From: Mesorhizobium sp. SOD10
GTDB taxonomy: Bacteria > Pseudomonadota > Alphaproteobacteria > Rhizobiales > Rhizobiaceae
Direction of reading: 5' to 3'
NCBI GenBank assembly: GCA_000824805.1
Contig: CCNA01000028.1
Coordinates: forward strand, 1-64,000
Length of the DNA: 64,000 bases
Made by a program: the position numbers and the translations under genes. Shown piece after piece: positions 43,135-53,263 of the stretch. The notes beneath the pieces are model-generated. The model made no database searches. It worked only from the letters and a program-made list of their open reading frames with translations, and was not told the origin of the DNA. How positions within the stretch are numbered: the stretch's first letter is position 1; each line of letters opens with the position of its first letter.

Positions 43135-44658
43135 CTATCGCAGCATTGCCTCGAAACCAGCCATCCAGTCGGGATTGATCGCCATCCTGAAGACTTGCGA
43201 CCTCGTCGAGCGTAAGAACTCCACGAAAGCAGAGTCGCTGCCGTTTCGCAGAACGCTGGCGCGGGTAAAATGATGTTTCGGACGTGTTTCGGTTGCCGCC
43301 AGTTCGGCCATATCCTGGAGCGCGTGCGCAAAGCCCAGCAACACTGGGTCCGGCTCGCCTTCAGCGCCGCCCCAGTCGAAATGTTCTTCCGCGCGGAAAT
43401 AGGCTTCGCCGAAGCCTCTGTGCGCTTCGGCAACGATGAGCCCGCCTGCCACCAGCGGCCCCAGCTTTTCGACACGCTCCGCTGCCGGGACGTGCTTGCC
43501 AAGAGATCCGGCTAGACCCACTTCGATGCCGCCACGCGCAGCGACGGCTGATCGCAATGAGTATTGTTCCAGCTTCCCTTCGCTCCCGAGGATTTCGTAA
43601 TTTCTAAGTACCGCGGGATCGAGGCTTCTCCAGAAGGCACGAATCGACTTCGGAACCGAAACCTCGCCCTCGCGAACGCCGCGCACTAATCGCACCAGCA
43701 TCATGTGACGGGCAAAGAGAAAGGGCCCTTCATGGGCGATCGCTGCACGTTTCATGCCGCGCGGAAGACGTGGGAGGAGTCGGCGCAACATCATCAGCAT
43801 CTCGGTATATTCAAGTGCCATAAAAAGGACCCGGAACACCGTATCCGCCGAAATATGGGTTTCGATCGCAGCGTGGCTTGCTGCGAGCAGGCCAAATCCA
43901 TCAGCCTGAAGCTCACCGGTCAGCCGCTCTATCATTGCGTGCATCCGCAGCCCCATCTTGGTTCCAAGCGTGGCGACGCCGTTAGGCTGGCCGAAGTCGT
44001 CGAACTTCTGGAGTGTCTCAGGAAGAAGGAAGCGCTCGCGCGGCGGACCATCGCGACTACGATCGAAGCGGAGTTCTTGATATCGGTTGCCAATCCAGGC
44101 GAACAGCGTGAGGGATGATGCGTCCTCGGCCTGTTGCAAAATATGTGCGACCTCGTGGCCGGCGATGAAGCTGAGCAGCAACTGAGCTTGCAAGATTGCG
44201 ACTAGTTGCTCATCGTAATATTTGGGCCTTGGGATGAACGTGCCCGCTCCTTGGTCCGCGCTGTAAGCGGCGAGGCGTGCATTAGCGCGCTCTGTCACGG
44301 CGGCGGCCAATACGAGATCGCCGTCGTCATAGAACGCTTCGGCTGCCCTGATAAGATATTCTACGTGTGAGATGATCGGCCGTTCGCCCCAGAAGCCTCG
44401 CAAAAGCAAAAGCTCGAGCGCATTGGCCTGCTCGATGTCGATAAAGGCGACATGGGAATCGCCGTAGCCCATCACGACGCTCGACCACTGCATAGTGCTG
44501 ATGGGCACCAGAGCGAAATGATCGAGCATCCAGGGATAGTGGTTGGCAATGAATCCGCGCAGACGATGGAGCGCAGCACGATGAGCGGCGGCCACACTCC
44601 CCGCCGGCGTGCGGCCAAGCCGCTGTTTGATAATCTGCCAAGCCGGGCGGGGGATCAT
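43135..44658 (-). CDS. HExxH zinc metallopeptidase-like protein of a conflict system
   Basis: The 507-aa soluble protein contains HEVAH at 168-172 in FIAGHEVAHILQQ, and a second putative ligand Glu249/Asp253 in GELQADGFG, the layout of gluzincin-type peptidases. No signal peptide or membrane helix is seen. It follows the small EACC1-like gene after two bases, so the two are co-translated. In such paired systems the variable gene is the effector. The target is unknown. An entirely different function of the HExxH fold cannot be excluded. Confidence 0.7.
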   Translation of the reverse strand: MIPRPAWQIIKQRLGRTPAGSVAAAHRAALHRLRGFIANHYPWMLDHFALVPISTMQWSSVVMGYGDSHVAFIDIEQANALELLLLRGFWGERPIISHVEYLIRAAEAFYDDGDLVLAAAVTERANARLAAYSADQGAGTFIPRPKYYDEQLVAILQAQLLLSFIAGHEVAHILQQAEDASSLTLFAWIGNRYQELRFDRSRDGPPRERFLLPETLQKFDDFGQPNGVATLGTKMGLRMHAMIERLTGELQADGFGLLAASHAAIETHISADTVFRVLFMALEYTEMLMMLRRLLPRLPRGMKRAAIAHEGPFLFARHMMLVRLVRGVREGEVSVPKSIRAFWRSLDPAVLRNYEILGSEGKLEQYSLRSAVAARGGIEVGLAGSLGKHVPAAERVEKLGPLVAGGLIVAEAHRGFGEAYFRAEEHFDWGGAEGEPDPVLLGFAHALQDMAELAATETRPKHHFTRASVLRNGSDSAFVEFLRSTRSQVFRMAINPDWMAGFEAMLR

Positions 44659-44660
44659 CG

Positions 44661-44993
44661 TTAGCCCTTGTCGCGCGTGTCGAGCAGCGCAAAGACCTCC
44701 TTTACCTGCGATGGCTTGAGATTCTTGAAGCGGATCTTTTCGCCATCTTTCTCATATTCGAATTCACCACGAGACGTAATCAGATAAGCAAGCGATGCAG
44801 TCACAAGAGGCACTAGAACTGGCTCCAGATCCACGACCCATTGGACAAGGTTGGCACCATCGAAGTTGCCGACTTCGATGGGTTCACCAAGATCATGTTC
44901 TAGATCGAGCGCGTCGGCGAGCCTGAGCTCCTTCCAGAGCTGCTGATATTCTCGGGCATGGTCGGCGGGCATGCTGATCGAAATGGTCGCCAT
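44661..44993 (-). CDS. EACC1-like effector-associated protein
   Basis: The 110-aa protein has an N-terminal beta-rich part (ATISISMPADHAREY), one hydrophobic segment (LEPVLVPLVTASLAYLI) and a C-terminal half with alternating charged strands (EYEKDGEKIRFKNLKPSQVKEVFALL). This resembles the effector-associated constant component family EACC1, which precedes diverse effectors in bacterial conflict operons. Here the effector would be the HExxH protein. ATG 44993 has GGAGG-like sequence (AGGATGCC) upstream. Assignment is from pattern only. Confidence 0.6.
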   Translation of the reverse strand: MATISISMPADHAREYQQLWKELRLADALDLEHDLGEPIEVGNFDGANLVQWVVDLEPVLVPLVTASLAYLITSRGEFEYEKDGEKIRFKNLKPSQVKEVFALLDTRDKG

Positions 44994-45396
44994 GGCATCC
45001 TCCTTGGTTGTGTTGGCCGTGGTTGGATTAGATGCGCGCGACAGTCAATCTTCACGTGCTTTCGATCAACAGGGAAACCAGCTGCATTTTGTTTCGGGCT
45101 GTGGCAATAGTCGATAACCAGTCGGTGGTGTTGGGCATTGGTGGGCCGGCCGGCCATTCGGCTCGGACATGTGGCGCGGTTAGTTCTAGATGTACCGCTC
45201 CATGACCGTCGGTTGCGTCGTTTCCGTGCTTCGCGGTGTACCGAGGTCGGCTCTCTTGGAAAGCAAGCAAAACTGCCGTCCTGATGACACTTCGTTGAAG
45301 TACTCGTCGCGGTGCAATTGCACGGGTACTGTCAAGACTATTCGATCATTGCTAAATTAACGCTACGGGGATGACCGCAGCGGGGGGGGGGACGCG
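44994..45396. promoter_or_regulatory. Divergent promoter region with a 10-G tract before the KAP gene
   Basis: A 400-base gap between the EACC1-like gene and the divergent KAP gene. It ends in a run of ten G at 45382-45391, five bases before ATG 45397. An upstream ATG at 45371 is one base out of frame with the KAP gene. Adding one G would fuse the frames. No other gene was seen. Confidence 0.5.
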
Positions 45397-48159
45397 ATGC
45401 CATCGGTGGCGGTAAACCAAGCTGATGCGGCGACCAGGGCCCTTGTCGAGCCGGTGTTGGGTTCCCTCTTTGCTCATGCGACGGGACTAGGCGAACTAAA
45501 TCTGAGCCCGCTTTGCGCTCACGTTCTGCTCGAGTGTCTCAAATACCTGCCGCAGAAAGAGGCCGACCGCGACACGCTATCGACGTCGACCGTCTTTCTC
45601 ATCACCTTACTGATGGCCCGGCGGCTGGCCACCTCGGGTCCGGCTGATGGGAACGACCCGCAGCGAGATGAGATGGACGCTCTCCGCCGTTGGGGCGCAC
45701 TGGCGCTCAACAATTTTTCCAGTCAGTTGGATATCGCCGCAGCGGATTTCTTTGTGGCGATCCCCGAACCTGGGGTTGCGGAGTTTGGAGAAATTGCGGA
45801 GACAACCGCTGCCAAGGGTGTGCGGTTTGGTCCTGGGCTGTTGCGAGCTATCGAGGCGGTCGCCGGCCTTCAAGAAATTGCGGTGACCGACCTCGTTCTG
45901 CGCAGCCTCGACGATCCGCAATCGGGCCTGTCCAGCAGAATCGCTGCGTGGCGCATGCTGGACCTGATCGAAGCGATGAAGCACATCGTGAAAACCAGGG
46001 CCGGCCGCGCACCGAAGATGGTCAGGGAGGCCACTGCAGACGAGTTGTCTCTCTTCGTCAAGGACTATGCAAAGGTGCTTGCGACGATCCTGCGCAGCGC
46101 CGAGGACGAATTTACCTTCGCACTATTCGGGCCTTGGGGTAGCGGAAAAACCACACTCACCAAATTGCTTGCGCCTCTGCTCGAGTTCCCGGGCGACTTT
46201 GGCCGGGCGACAGGGGCGGCAGGTCAGTCTTTCGCGAAACTGCGATATGAGGTGGCCTGCCACAATGCTTGGAAGTACAGGCAGCCGCCGGAAGCCTGGG
46301 TGTATCTCTACAAAACCCTGGTCGTGTGCGCTGGGGCCAATCTGGACGCCATTGGTCGACTGGCTCTGGCGGCGAGGGCATCACATTTTCGCCACGGACC
46401 TTGGCCGCTGGTTGGGGCGCTGCTGGCGCTGGCACTGGTAGCAATTCCCCTTGGTCAAACGTTCCAACTAGCCGCCATTCTGGGTTCGTTGGTGGGGACG
46501 AGCGCGCTCGTGCACCTGGCAGCGATTACGCCGCGGGTCCAATCGAAGGTCAGGGCGATCTTCGAGAAGAACGCGAAGCTAAGTGCTGGACCGGAGCGCC
46601 TGGGCATGCTGGCACTTGTCGGAGAGGACGTGAAAGCCCTTCTGTCGGCATGGACGAAGGAGCCACCAGCCATTCCTCCACGGGCTGACGCGCAGGGCGA
46701 ATTTCCGCTGAAGACTCCGGCGAGACAGTCTACCCCAGCTGGTCGGCTCTGCCTGCCAGTTCTCGTCTTGGCGGCGGTGGCTGCTGGCTGGGCTTACGGA
46801 TTGACTGCCCAGCTCCAGGAGCAGAAGGGCAGCTTTCTCGTGCGGGGCGTAGAGGCTATCGCCCGCATGCTGCCGGCCGAGGTTGGCGCAAAAGTGGACA
46901 AGGATGTCGAGCCGCGCGCATTGAAAACAAACGCAAACGACTGGTGTGGTGATCAGTGCGGGAACTGGATACTCTGGTCGTCATGGGTGGGGCTTGCACT
47001 TGCCATCGTCATAGGGCCATGGCTTCTCGCAGGGAGAGGTCCTGACCGGGTGCTGCTGGTCGTCGACGACCTGGATCGCTGCACTCCCGATGATATGCTC
47101 ACCGTCATCGAGAATATGAAGCTGCTAGTGGACGACCCGGTTATCGGAAACAGGTTGCAGGTGCTGATGTTAGTCGACGAGCGTGTCTTGGCCCATGCGA
47201 TTGGAAAGCGCTACCAGGACATGATTCTCGAGCGAGCAGGTGGCATTGTCGGTGTTACCAAAGAGAACGCCAAGCTACTTGCCCGGCAGGAAATCATCAC
47301 CGAGCAGAACGAGAAGCTCTTCGCTTGCCACTTGCGTTTTCCCGCCCTGAGCGACCGCGACGTTGCCGACTTGGCCGTGAGTCTTTCTTCGCGCGAGCTC
47401 AACGAAATTAGAGAGCGTGAAAAGCGGGCGGCTCGAGCCCGGCTTGAACGGGCTCTGCGCGAAGCGGAGCAGGACGTTGAAAAAGCGAAAGCGGCTGAGA
47501 GCAGCGCGAAGGCGAGTGTAGATGCTGTCAGTGCGGGGGAAAGGCGAACGATGGTAGATGTCGACGCTCCGTCGGATAGGCCAGTGCCGCAGCACCTGCG
47601 GAAGCTGGGAATGGCGGATGCGGTCTTGCCCCCAACGGCGGAAGAGAAATCTGAGAGAATGCGTCAGAACGCAGCGGCAGAGGAGTTCAATAGAACGCAG
47701 GCCGCAGTCAAACCAGAGACGCGGCTCGCCCAGAATCCAGACGTCGTTAAGCGGCACGACCAGACCGTCGCAATCAGGAAGCAGATGGAGGAGCGCCTGG
47801 AGAGACTGAAGGGCGGCGTAGTGGCCACAGCCGAAACGGGCCAACAGCCCACTCGGCAACGTGTTGCCCCGTTTACCGATGCCGACATCCGGTTTACGCC
47901 CGAAGAAGTTGATGAGCTGGAGCGGCTGGTGCCCAGCTACTTCCGATCGATCGGGAGGCGGCCATCGCCGCGTGCCGTGCGCACGCTGCTCTTCAAGATC
48001 CAGCTGTTCCGTCTGCTATTGCAGGTCCGTACGCCCTGGCGGCCGCTCGAGAGCTTCTCAATCGTGAGCATCCTGGACGCCTTCAAGCAGGCTGCGCAGG
48101 TGCCCCCGACGGCGACGCAAGACGAACAAACTCTCAGCTTTGCCAGTCAGGTGATCTAG
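45397..48159 (+). CDS. KAP-family P-loop NTPase, membrane-associated
   Basis: The 920-aa protein is a KAP NTPase. Walker A is GPWGSGKT at 245-252, followed by the family element YEVACHNAWKYRQP, and Walker B is VVDDLDR (Asp557-Arg561). Hydrophobic segments are inserted between them near 335-370, 452-472 and 527-550, as KAP proteins have. A highly charged coiled-coil lies near 665-710. KAP NTPases are common in phage-defence islands and are thought to organise membrane-bound complexes. The start is directly after a 10-G tract. The gene stands alone on its strand. Confidence 0.88.
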   Translation: MPSVAVNQADAATRALVEPVLGSLFAHATGLGELNLSPLCAHVLLECLKYLPQKEADRDTLSTSTVFLITLLMARRLATSGPADGNDPQRDEMDALRRWGALALNNFSSQLDIAAADFFVAIPEPGVAEFGEIAETTAAKGVRFGPGLLRAIEAVAGLQEIAVTDLVLRSLDDPQSGLSSRIAAWRMLDLIEAMKHIVKTRAGRAPKMVREATADELSLFVKDYAKVLATILRSAEDEFTFALFGPWGSGKTTLTKLLAPLLEFPGDFGRATGAAGQSFAKLRYEVACHNAWKYRQPPEAWVYLYKTLVVCAGANLDAIGRLALAARASHFRHGPWPLVGALLALALVAIPLGQTFQLAAILGSLVGTSALVHLAAITPRVQSKVRAIFEKNAKLSAGPERLGMLALVGEDVKALLSAWTKEPPAIPPRADAQGEFPLKTPARQSTPAGRLCLPVLVLAAVAAGWAYGLTAQLQEQKGSFLVRGVEAIARMLPAEVGAKVDKDVEPRALKTNANDWCGDQCGNWILWSSWVGLALAIVIGPWLLAGRGPDRVLLVVDDLDRCTPDDMLTVIENMKLLVDDPVIGNRLQVLMLVDERVLAHAIGKRYQDMILERAGGIVGVTKENAKLLARQEIITEQNEKLFACHLRFPALSDRDVADLAVSLSSRELNEIREREKRAARARLERALREAEQDVEKAKAAESSAKASVDAVSAGERRTMVDVDAPSDRPVPQHLRKLGMADAVLPPTAEEKSERMRQNAAAEEFNRTQAAVKPETRLAQNPDVVKRHDQTVAIRKQMEERLERLKGGVVATAETGQQPTRQRVAPFTDADIRFTPEEVDELERLVPSYFRSIGRRPSPRAVRTLLFKIQLFRLLLQVRTPWRPLESFSIVSILDAFKQAAQVPPTATQDEQTLSFASQVI

Positions 48160-48843
48160 TTCGCATTTGGGCAGTTTGGGGTCGGCAGAGCTATCCCGGC
48201 GAGGTCCGCAGGCGTCGCAAAACCGCGCGGCAAGCACAAAAATGCTGACTTTCACCCGTCCGACGACACATTCCTCCTTGCTCCAGCCTTGCCATAAGTT
48301 GATCATGAGCTTCTAGCCGCCGGTCTCAAGTATGAGATGTTACTTATACATGGCGATACGTAATCATCTTGACAGACGCTCGTTCATACTAATACAGTTA
48401 CATCAGATAAATCCTTTTAAGATGGCATCCGTGAAATCTCCATTCGTCCTCCGGCATGACTTTTTATGCCGTTCTCACGAAGTCATGGTCGAGCTGTTGC
48501 GGGCTGATGCATTGCGTTTGGTGAACCGATTCTGAAGTCGGCACCCGAACGCAGCCATGAACGTCGCGAATGACCGCATTGCCTGGATGCTTGAACAAAA
48601 GTCGATGGTCGGGACGTAGTGCGATCGGATCGGCCAGAGAACGAACAGGGCTGACGGGTTGATGGCAGCCTTATGCGGTCATGGTGACCTCACAGGGCAA
48701 GGTGGAGTCACAGCATTGACGCGTTTCCGTGGGCTGCCGTAGCTCGCTAGAACAAGAAATTTCTTATACCGGGTTTCGCTCTCCTGCGAAGCGTCGCAAA
48801 CCCGGTCATCAAGATCGAATTCGGACCTGGATGCGGGGTGAGC
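48160..48843. other. Intergenic region, no gene recognised
   Basis: About 680 bases between the KAP gene and the next gene. It contains an AT-rich patch at 48330-48480 that may be promoter DNA, and only short frames without motifs. No RNA gene, IS end or terminator with a T-run was identified. Confidence 0.4.
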
Positions 48844-49677
48844 ATGAAACGAGGCCATAGGCCGGTGTATGACCTGATCGCGGCGATGCCGGTTGTCCTG
48901 ACGGCGTGCTTTTTCGGGTTCAGCTTTCTTGCGCACCACGCGACCCAGGACTGCGAAATAGTTTTGCCGATCTTCTTGTGCGCCTACAAGGATCAGTTTG
49001 AGTTCGGGTGGTTCGATACCTACCAGACATTCATCGCTGCAATGCTCGCGCTGGCAGGCGCCGGCTGGAGCGTGGCGGCGATCAATCGCCAGATCCGCCA
49101 AGACTGGGAGTTCGAACACGAAAGCCGCGAGAGCAAGCGGGCGGCGGCGCGCTCTGTCCTCCCTTTAGCGTTAAGCGCAGTCAGCGAATATGCGGAGGAA
49201 TGCGCCCACCTCCTAACGGACTTAATCGACAAATGTGTTGGCGGTGCACTCCCTACTGCAGCACGGCCCCCTGATTTGCCGGCGTTGCCCCTGGACGCCC
49301 TAGATGCCATCAAGGAGATGACCGAGTACGCACTCCCCTCGGAGCGCCAAGTGCTCGCAACCCTGGTAGCCAAGGTGCAGGTTCAGCGGGCTCGCCTGCT
49401 AGGCGTAACATCAGCACGGGCTGGGCGCGGCCCGACAATGATTCTTGACCTAAATCTCAATCGCTACCTTGCGGATTCGGCCGAAATCCACGTCCGCGCC
49501 GGAGCGTTGTTCTCATTTGCCCGGAATGCAGTTGCTGTCATTGGGCAGCATGACATCGGCGCCGACGAGATCGTCACCGCCCTCAAATTGACCACGAATT
49601 TCGACGACGACGACATGTCGTCGACCCTTAGAGGTGTCATTGAGACGGCGTATGGGCCGATTGGTGACCAAGGGTAG
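48844..49677 (+). CDS. Membrane protein of unknown function
   Basis: The 277-aa protein has two N-terminal hydrophobic helices (LIAAMPVVLTACFFGFSFLA and TFIAAMLALAGAGWSVAAI) and a soluble, mostly helical C-terminal domain. The segment after the second helix (NRQIRQDWEFEHESRES) resembles the juxtamembrane linker of small membrane-anchored proteins found in defence loci. ATG 48844 has GGGG five bases upstream; GTG 48838 is an alternative that adds two residues. The function is unknown. It is convergent with the AddA-like gene. Confidence 0.65.
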   Translation: MKRGHRPVYDLIAAMPVVLTACFFGFSFLAHHATQDCEIVLPIFLCAYKDQFEFGWFDTYQTFIAAMLALAGAGWSVAAINRQIRQDWEFEHESRESKRAAARSVLPLALSAVSEYAEECAHLLTDLIDKCVGGALPTAARPPDLPALPLDALDAIKEMTEYALPSERQVLATLVAKVQVQRARLLGVTSARAGRGPTMILDLNLNRYLADSAEIHVRAGALFSFARNAVAVIGQHDIGADEIVTALKLTTNFDDDDMSSTLRGVIETAYGPIGDQG

Positions 49678-49960
49678 GCTCATCGTGCCCCCTGTCGGGC
49701 GGGCGCGGTTTTCAGTCAGCCGTTCTCGGGGTGATGTCATCGAGCAGCAGATGGATCCCTCATCAATGACCCACCGTCGGTCACGCTGTTCCGGCACGCC
49801 TCTATTAGCTGCGCCGTCTACCCCTAGACTGTCTGGGTCTTTTGCGCCGTGGGCTCAATTCATCAGCTCAGAATCCTGAGATGTGCCGGGGAATAATGCA
49901 ACGAATCGGTTTGGCTTTGACCGCAACGGAGCGCTCGGCCCCGGTTTGGAGCGGTGCGAG

Positions 49961-52900
49961 TCAATCTGGCAGGATCGGCACGATTTCTCCCGTGGTCATG
50001 TATACGATCGTACCGCGCGGCGCCGAGGTTGCCCGCAGGTATCGCTGCAACTGCTGAACATACGCGGCCCGGTGCAGGTCGGTGTCGCGATCACTTTTCC
50101 AGTCCAGAACCTCCAGGACCTTACCGTCCTCGATAGCGATCGCATCGACACGGCCAGCGAGAAGATTGCTGGGGGCCAACTCACTCCAGACGGAGAGCTC
50201 CGGTACAAGGATCGGCAGGAGACGCTGCACATAAGGGAGCTGAAACGTCTGCAGCGCTGTCGCCGCGAGTTCGCGCGGGACCAGGAACTCGTCCGTGGGC
50301 TTGAGGGCGAGAAGCTCGTCGCGAAGGCGTTCCGCCCGGGCGCTAACATCATCCTGCGGCGAGAGCTCTCCGGTCAAAAGCTCTTCCATGAGCTTGTGCA
50401 GGATCAGTCCCCGAATTCTGCCGGCGCCGATCGGCTCGACATATTCGAATGTGCTGCCCGGCTCGATAGCCATGGCGGGGGTGAGGATCTCCGCTCGATC
50501 TGGGTCATGAACACTGGGGTTCACCCAGCGCAACGCCGGCGTCGCGGCCTGCACGATCGCGGCCTGCCGGGCGAATGTGTCTGCGTCCTGGGGGACAGCC
50601 ACGGCCTCCGATCCGGTGGCCGGTCGTGGCTCGAGCGCATTGAATTTCAGTTCATCGAGCAGGTCGAATCTGAGATTGACTAACTTCGACCAGGCAGCCT
50701 GCCCCGCCGAGGAAAGATAGGGCACGATCAAGAGATCGCGGGCACGTGTGCACGCGACATACCACATGCGCTGATTTTCCAGCGCCTGGCGCCGCGCCTG
50801 CTCCTCGCGTGCAAGCGTAAGCGCAGAGGACGAAACGCCCCCTATGACCCAGTGCAGCGTGTTGTCGGAACGCCGATGCACAAATCGCTCTGAGGGCCTT
50901 GCTTGTGTACCCATGTTGATCGGAATCACCACCGGCCATTCGAGACCCTTCGCACTGTGAATGGTCACGATCTCGACCGCGTGCCGCGACGCGTCGATCC
51001 GTCCTTCCTGGCGCGAGGCGCGGCTATCCCAGTCAAACTGGAGATGGCGAACGAATGCCCTGAACCCCCGAACATCAAAAGGCCGCGCGAGCTCGACAAT
51101 CCGATCAAGATTTGCAAGCGAGCGCGCGGCGCGATTGTTGCCGCTGCGGGCAGACAGCGCGACGCGCAACTGGAGCTGCTCGATTGTCTCGGCCAAGAGT
51201 ACGCGTGGCGTTGTGACGTTCACGCGCGCACGAAGTTTTTGCAGGGTCTCAAGGACAGAGCGGGCTACGCAATGGGATATTAGGGCGGGCGGTGTTGTGA
51301 TGTCGAACAGGCCAGTGGGGGAGGCCTCTGGTCCGGCCTGATGGACCTCTTCGGCAATGTCGAGCAACTCTTCGTCTGTGAGGCCGACCATGGGTCCGCG
51401 CATGAAGGCACCGAACGCAAGCCGGTCGCGCGAGTCCGCCAGCGCGCGCAAGAGCGCCAGGACATCCTGCGTCTCCTGCTGCAGGCAGAGCGTCTTGCCG
51501 GCCTGCGACGCAACGGCGAGCCCGAGCGCTTCCAGTGCGCGTTCGTAGCGCCAGAGTTCGGTGCCGGTTGGAGCCAGGAGTGCGATGTCGCCCGCTTCGA
51601 GGAGGCGTCGGTCTCCGGTGTGTTCGTCCTCGATTTCGATGGCTGCTATGAGCTTTGAGCAAATCTGTGCAATGACGGCCGCCTCGTCGTCGCGCTGCTG
51701 CGCCATCTTCGCCTTCTGACCATCGCCTATGGCCACATGCGAGGCACAGGCGAATCCGTGCAATGCCCCCTCTCGCGTGGCAGTGAGTGCGCCATAGCTC
51801 GGCTGTCCGTCTGCATCGAGGACCGGCTGGAACACGCTGTTCACGTAGTCGATGATACCGGGCTGGCAGCGGAAATTGGCACCGATATGGATGATGCGTT
51901 CATCGCCGAGACGGGCAATGGCCTGCTTCGCCTGTTTGTAGCTATCGATGTCGGCGCCCCGGAACGCGTAGATGGATTGCTTGGGATCCCCGACGACAAA
52001 CAGCGCCCCATCGCGAAGGTTGGCGTCTTGCCATCGATCGGGCATGCTGCAGGCCGAGATCGAAAACAGGATACTGGCCTGGATCGGATCGGTGTCCTGG
52101 AATTCGTCAACGAGGATATGCGCAAAGCGCTCACCTATCGCGGCGCGGACGACATCATTGGTGGTGACGAGGGCATGGGCGCGCTGCAGCAGATCGTCGA
52201 AATCGAGGACGGCGGCGTTTTCCTTGCGTTGCCTATAGAGGTCCGTGACCGGATCGAGGGCACGCGACATCGATTCGACCATGGCATCGCCGATCTGACC
52301 GAGTAGATCAAAAAACCGAGTCACACAGGTGTGGAAGTGCTCGTCGGCCTGCTGGCAGAGTGCCGTCCCGTCGCCTTTTCCATACGCCGATTTCCAGCGA
52401 CTAAGATTGCGCGGCTCAGTGAAGGTAAACTCGTTCCATTTCATCGAGGCCGTGTGCGGCGGGTTCGCGAGCTCCCATAGCCGGGAGAAGCTCGGCTCTG
52501 TCTCGAAACAGTTCTCGTAGAATTCGGCGAGCGTCTCGAACTCCTGGATCAATGATCCGGTGCTGCGCTCCTTGGGATAGTTCGCTTGCCAACGCCGAAA
52601 GGCGCGGACGCTTTCGACAAAGTCGATGTCTTTGCGCAGCGAGAGGTCGGCAGGGAAGGTACCCGCGCCGGGGTGCGCCAGCTTGAGCTTGGCAAGATCA
52701 AAGCTGTCCTTGACGACCTTTAGCGGTTCAAACTTGGACAGGACAGCGACTGGATCCTCACCTTTCTGGGTTCCGTGAGAGAGGCGGTCGAACAGCCAGC
52801 CCGAGATGACGCTCTCGAACATGGCATCAGCGGTGGGCGCATCCATCATCTGTGATCCGGGGTCGAGCCCCGTTTCGACGGCGTAGGCCATGATGATCTG

Positions 52901-53263
52901 CTGGCAGAACGCGTGAATCGTGCATGAGGTCATTTCGTCGAAGGCATCGATCGCCGAGCTGAGGACAGCCCTTTTGTCAGTGAGAAGCTCAAGGTTGACA
53001 GCGCCGCGCAGAACCTTCGGAATGTGGCCCGCCAGCAGTTGCGTTGCATATTCGCGAATGCGCAGCGACAACTCGCTGGCGGCCAATTCGGTGAACGTAA
53101 TCGCGGCGATGCCGCGAGGTGATACACCGTTCAGCATCAGCATGACGACACGACCGGCAATCAGCGATGTCTTGCCTGTACCCGCTGCCGCTTCGACCAG
53201 CAACGTCTTGTCGAGTTCGGTGAGAACGCGATTGCGTTCGAAGGCATCGCTCAGCATCATCAT
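49961..53263 (-). CDS. UvrD/RecB/AddA-like helicase-nuclease
   Basis: The 1100-aa protein has an SF1A helicase core: Walker A EAAAGTGKTSL (Lys31), ITFTELAASEL, Walker B LVDEFQDTDPIQ, VVGDPKQSIYAFRGAD, and late motifs IHSAKGLEWPVV and YVACTRARDLL. A C-terminal PD-(D/E)XK nuclease domain is seen (GRVDAIAI...VLDWKSD, QLQRYL). This is AddA/RecB architecture. It starts at ATG 53263, overlapping the stop of the AddB-like gene (ATGA). It may degrade linear phage DNA as a second set beside the chromosomal AddAB. A housekeeping origin is unlikely in this setting. Confidence 0.88.
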   Translation of the reverse strand: MMMLSDAFERNRVLTELDKTLLVEAAAGTGKTSLIAGRVVMLMLNGVSPRGIAAITFTELAASELSLRIREYATQLLAGHIPKVLRGAVNLELLTDKRAVLSSAIDAFDEMTSCTIHAFCQQIIMAYAVETGLDPGSQMMDAPTADAMFESVISGWLFDRLSHGTQKGEDPVAVLSKFEPLKVVKDSFDLAKLKLAHPGAGTFPADLSLRKDIDFVESVRAFRRWQANYPKERSTGSLIQEFETLAEFYENCFETEPSFSRLWELANPPHTASMKWNEFTFTEPRNLSRWKSAYGKGDGTALCQQADEHFHTCVTRFFDLLGQIGDAMVESMSRALDPVTDLYRQRKENAAVLDFDDLLQRAHALVTTNDVVRAAIGERFAHILVDEFQDTDPIQASILFSISACSMPDRWQDANLRDGALFVVGDPKQSIYAFRGADIDSYKQAKQAIARLGDERIIHIGANFRCQPGIIDYVNSVFQPVLDADGQPSYGALTATREGALHGFACASHVAIGDGQKAKMAQQRDDEAAVIAQICSKLIAAIEIEDEHTGDRRLLEAGDIALLAPTGTELWRYERALEALGLAVASQAGKTLCLQQETQDVLALLRALADSRDRLAFGAFMRGPMVGLTDEELLDIAEEVHQAGPEASPTGLFDITTPPALISHCVARSVLETLQKLRARVNVTTPRVLLAETIEQLQLRVALSARSGNNRAARSLANLDRIVELARPFDVRGFRAFVRHLQFDWDSRASRQEGRIDASRHAVEIVTIHSAKGLEWPVVIPINMGTQARPSERFVHRRSDNTLHWVIGGVSSSALTLAREEQARRQALENQRMWYVACTRARDLLIVPYLSSAGQAAWSKLVNLRFDLLDELKFNALEPRPATGSEAVAVPQDADTFARQAAIVQAATPALRWVNPSVHDPDRAEILTPAMAIEPGSTFEYVEPIGAGRIRGLILHKLMEELLTGELSPQDDVSARAERLRDELLALKPTDEFLVPRELAATALQTFQLPYVQRLLPILVPELSVWSELAPSNLLAGRVDAIAIEDGKVLEVLDWKSDRDTDLHRAAYVQQLQRYLRATSAPRGTIVYMTTGEIVPILPD

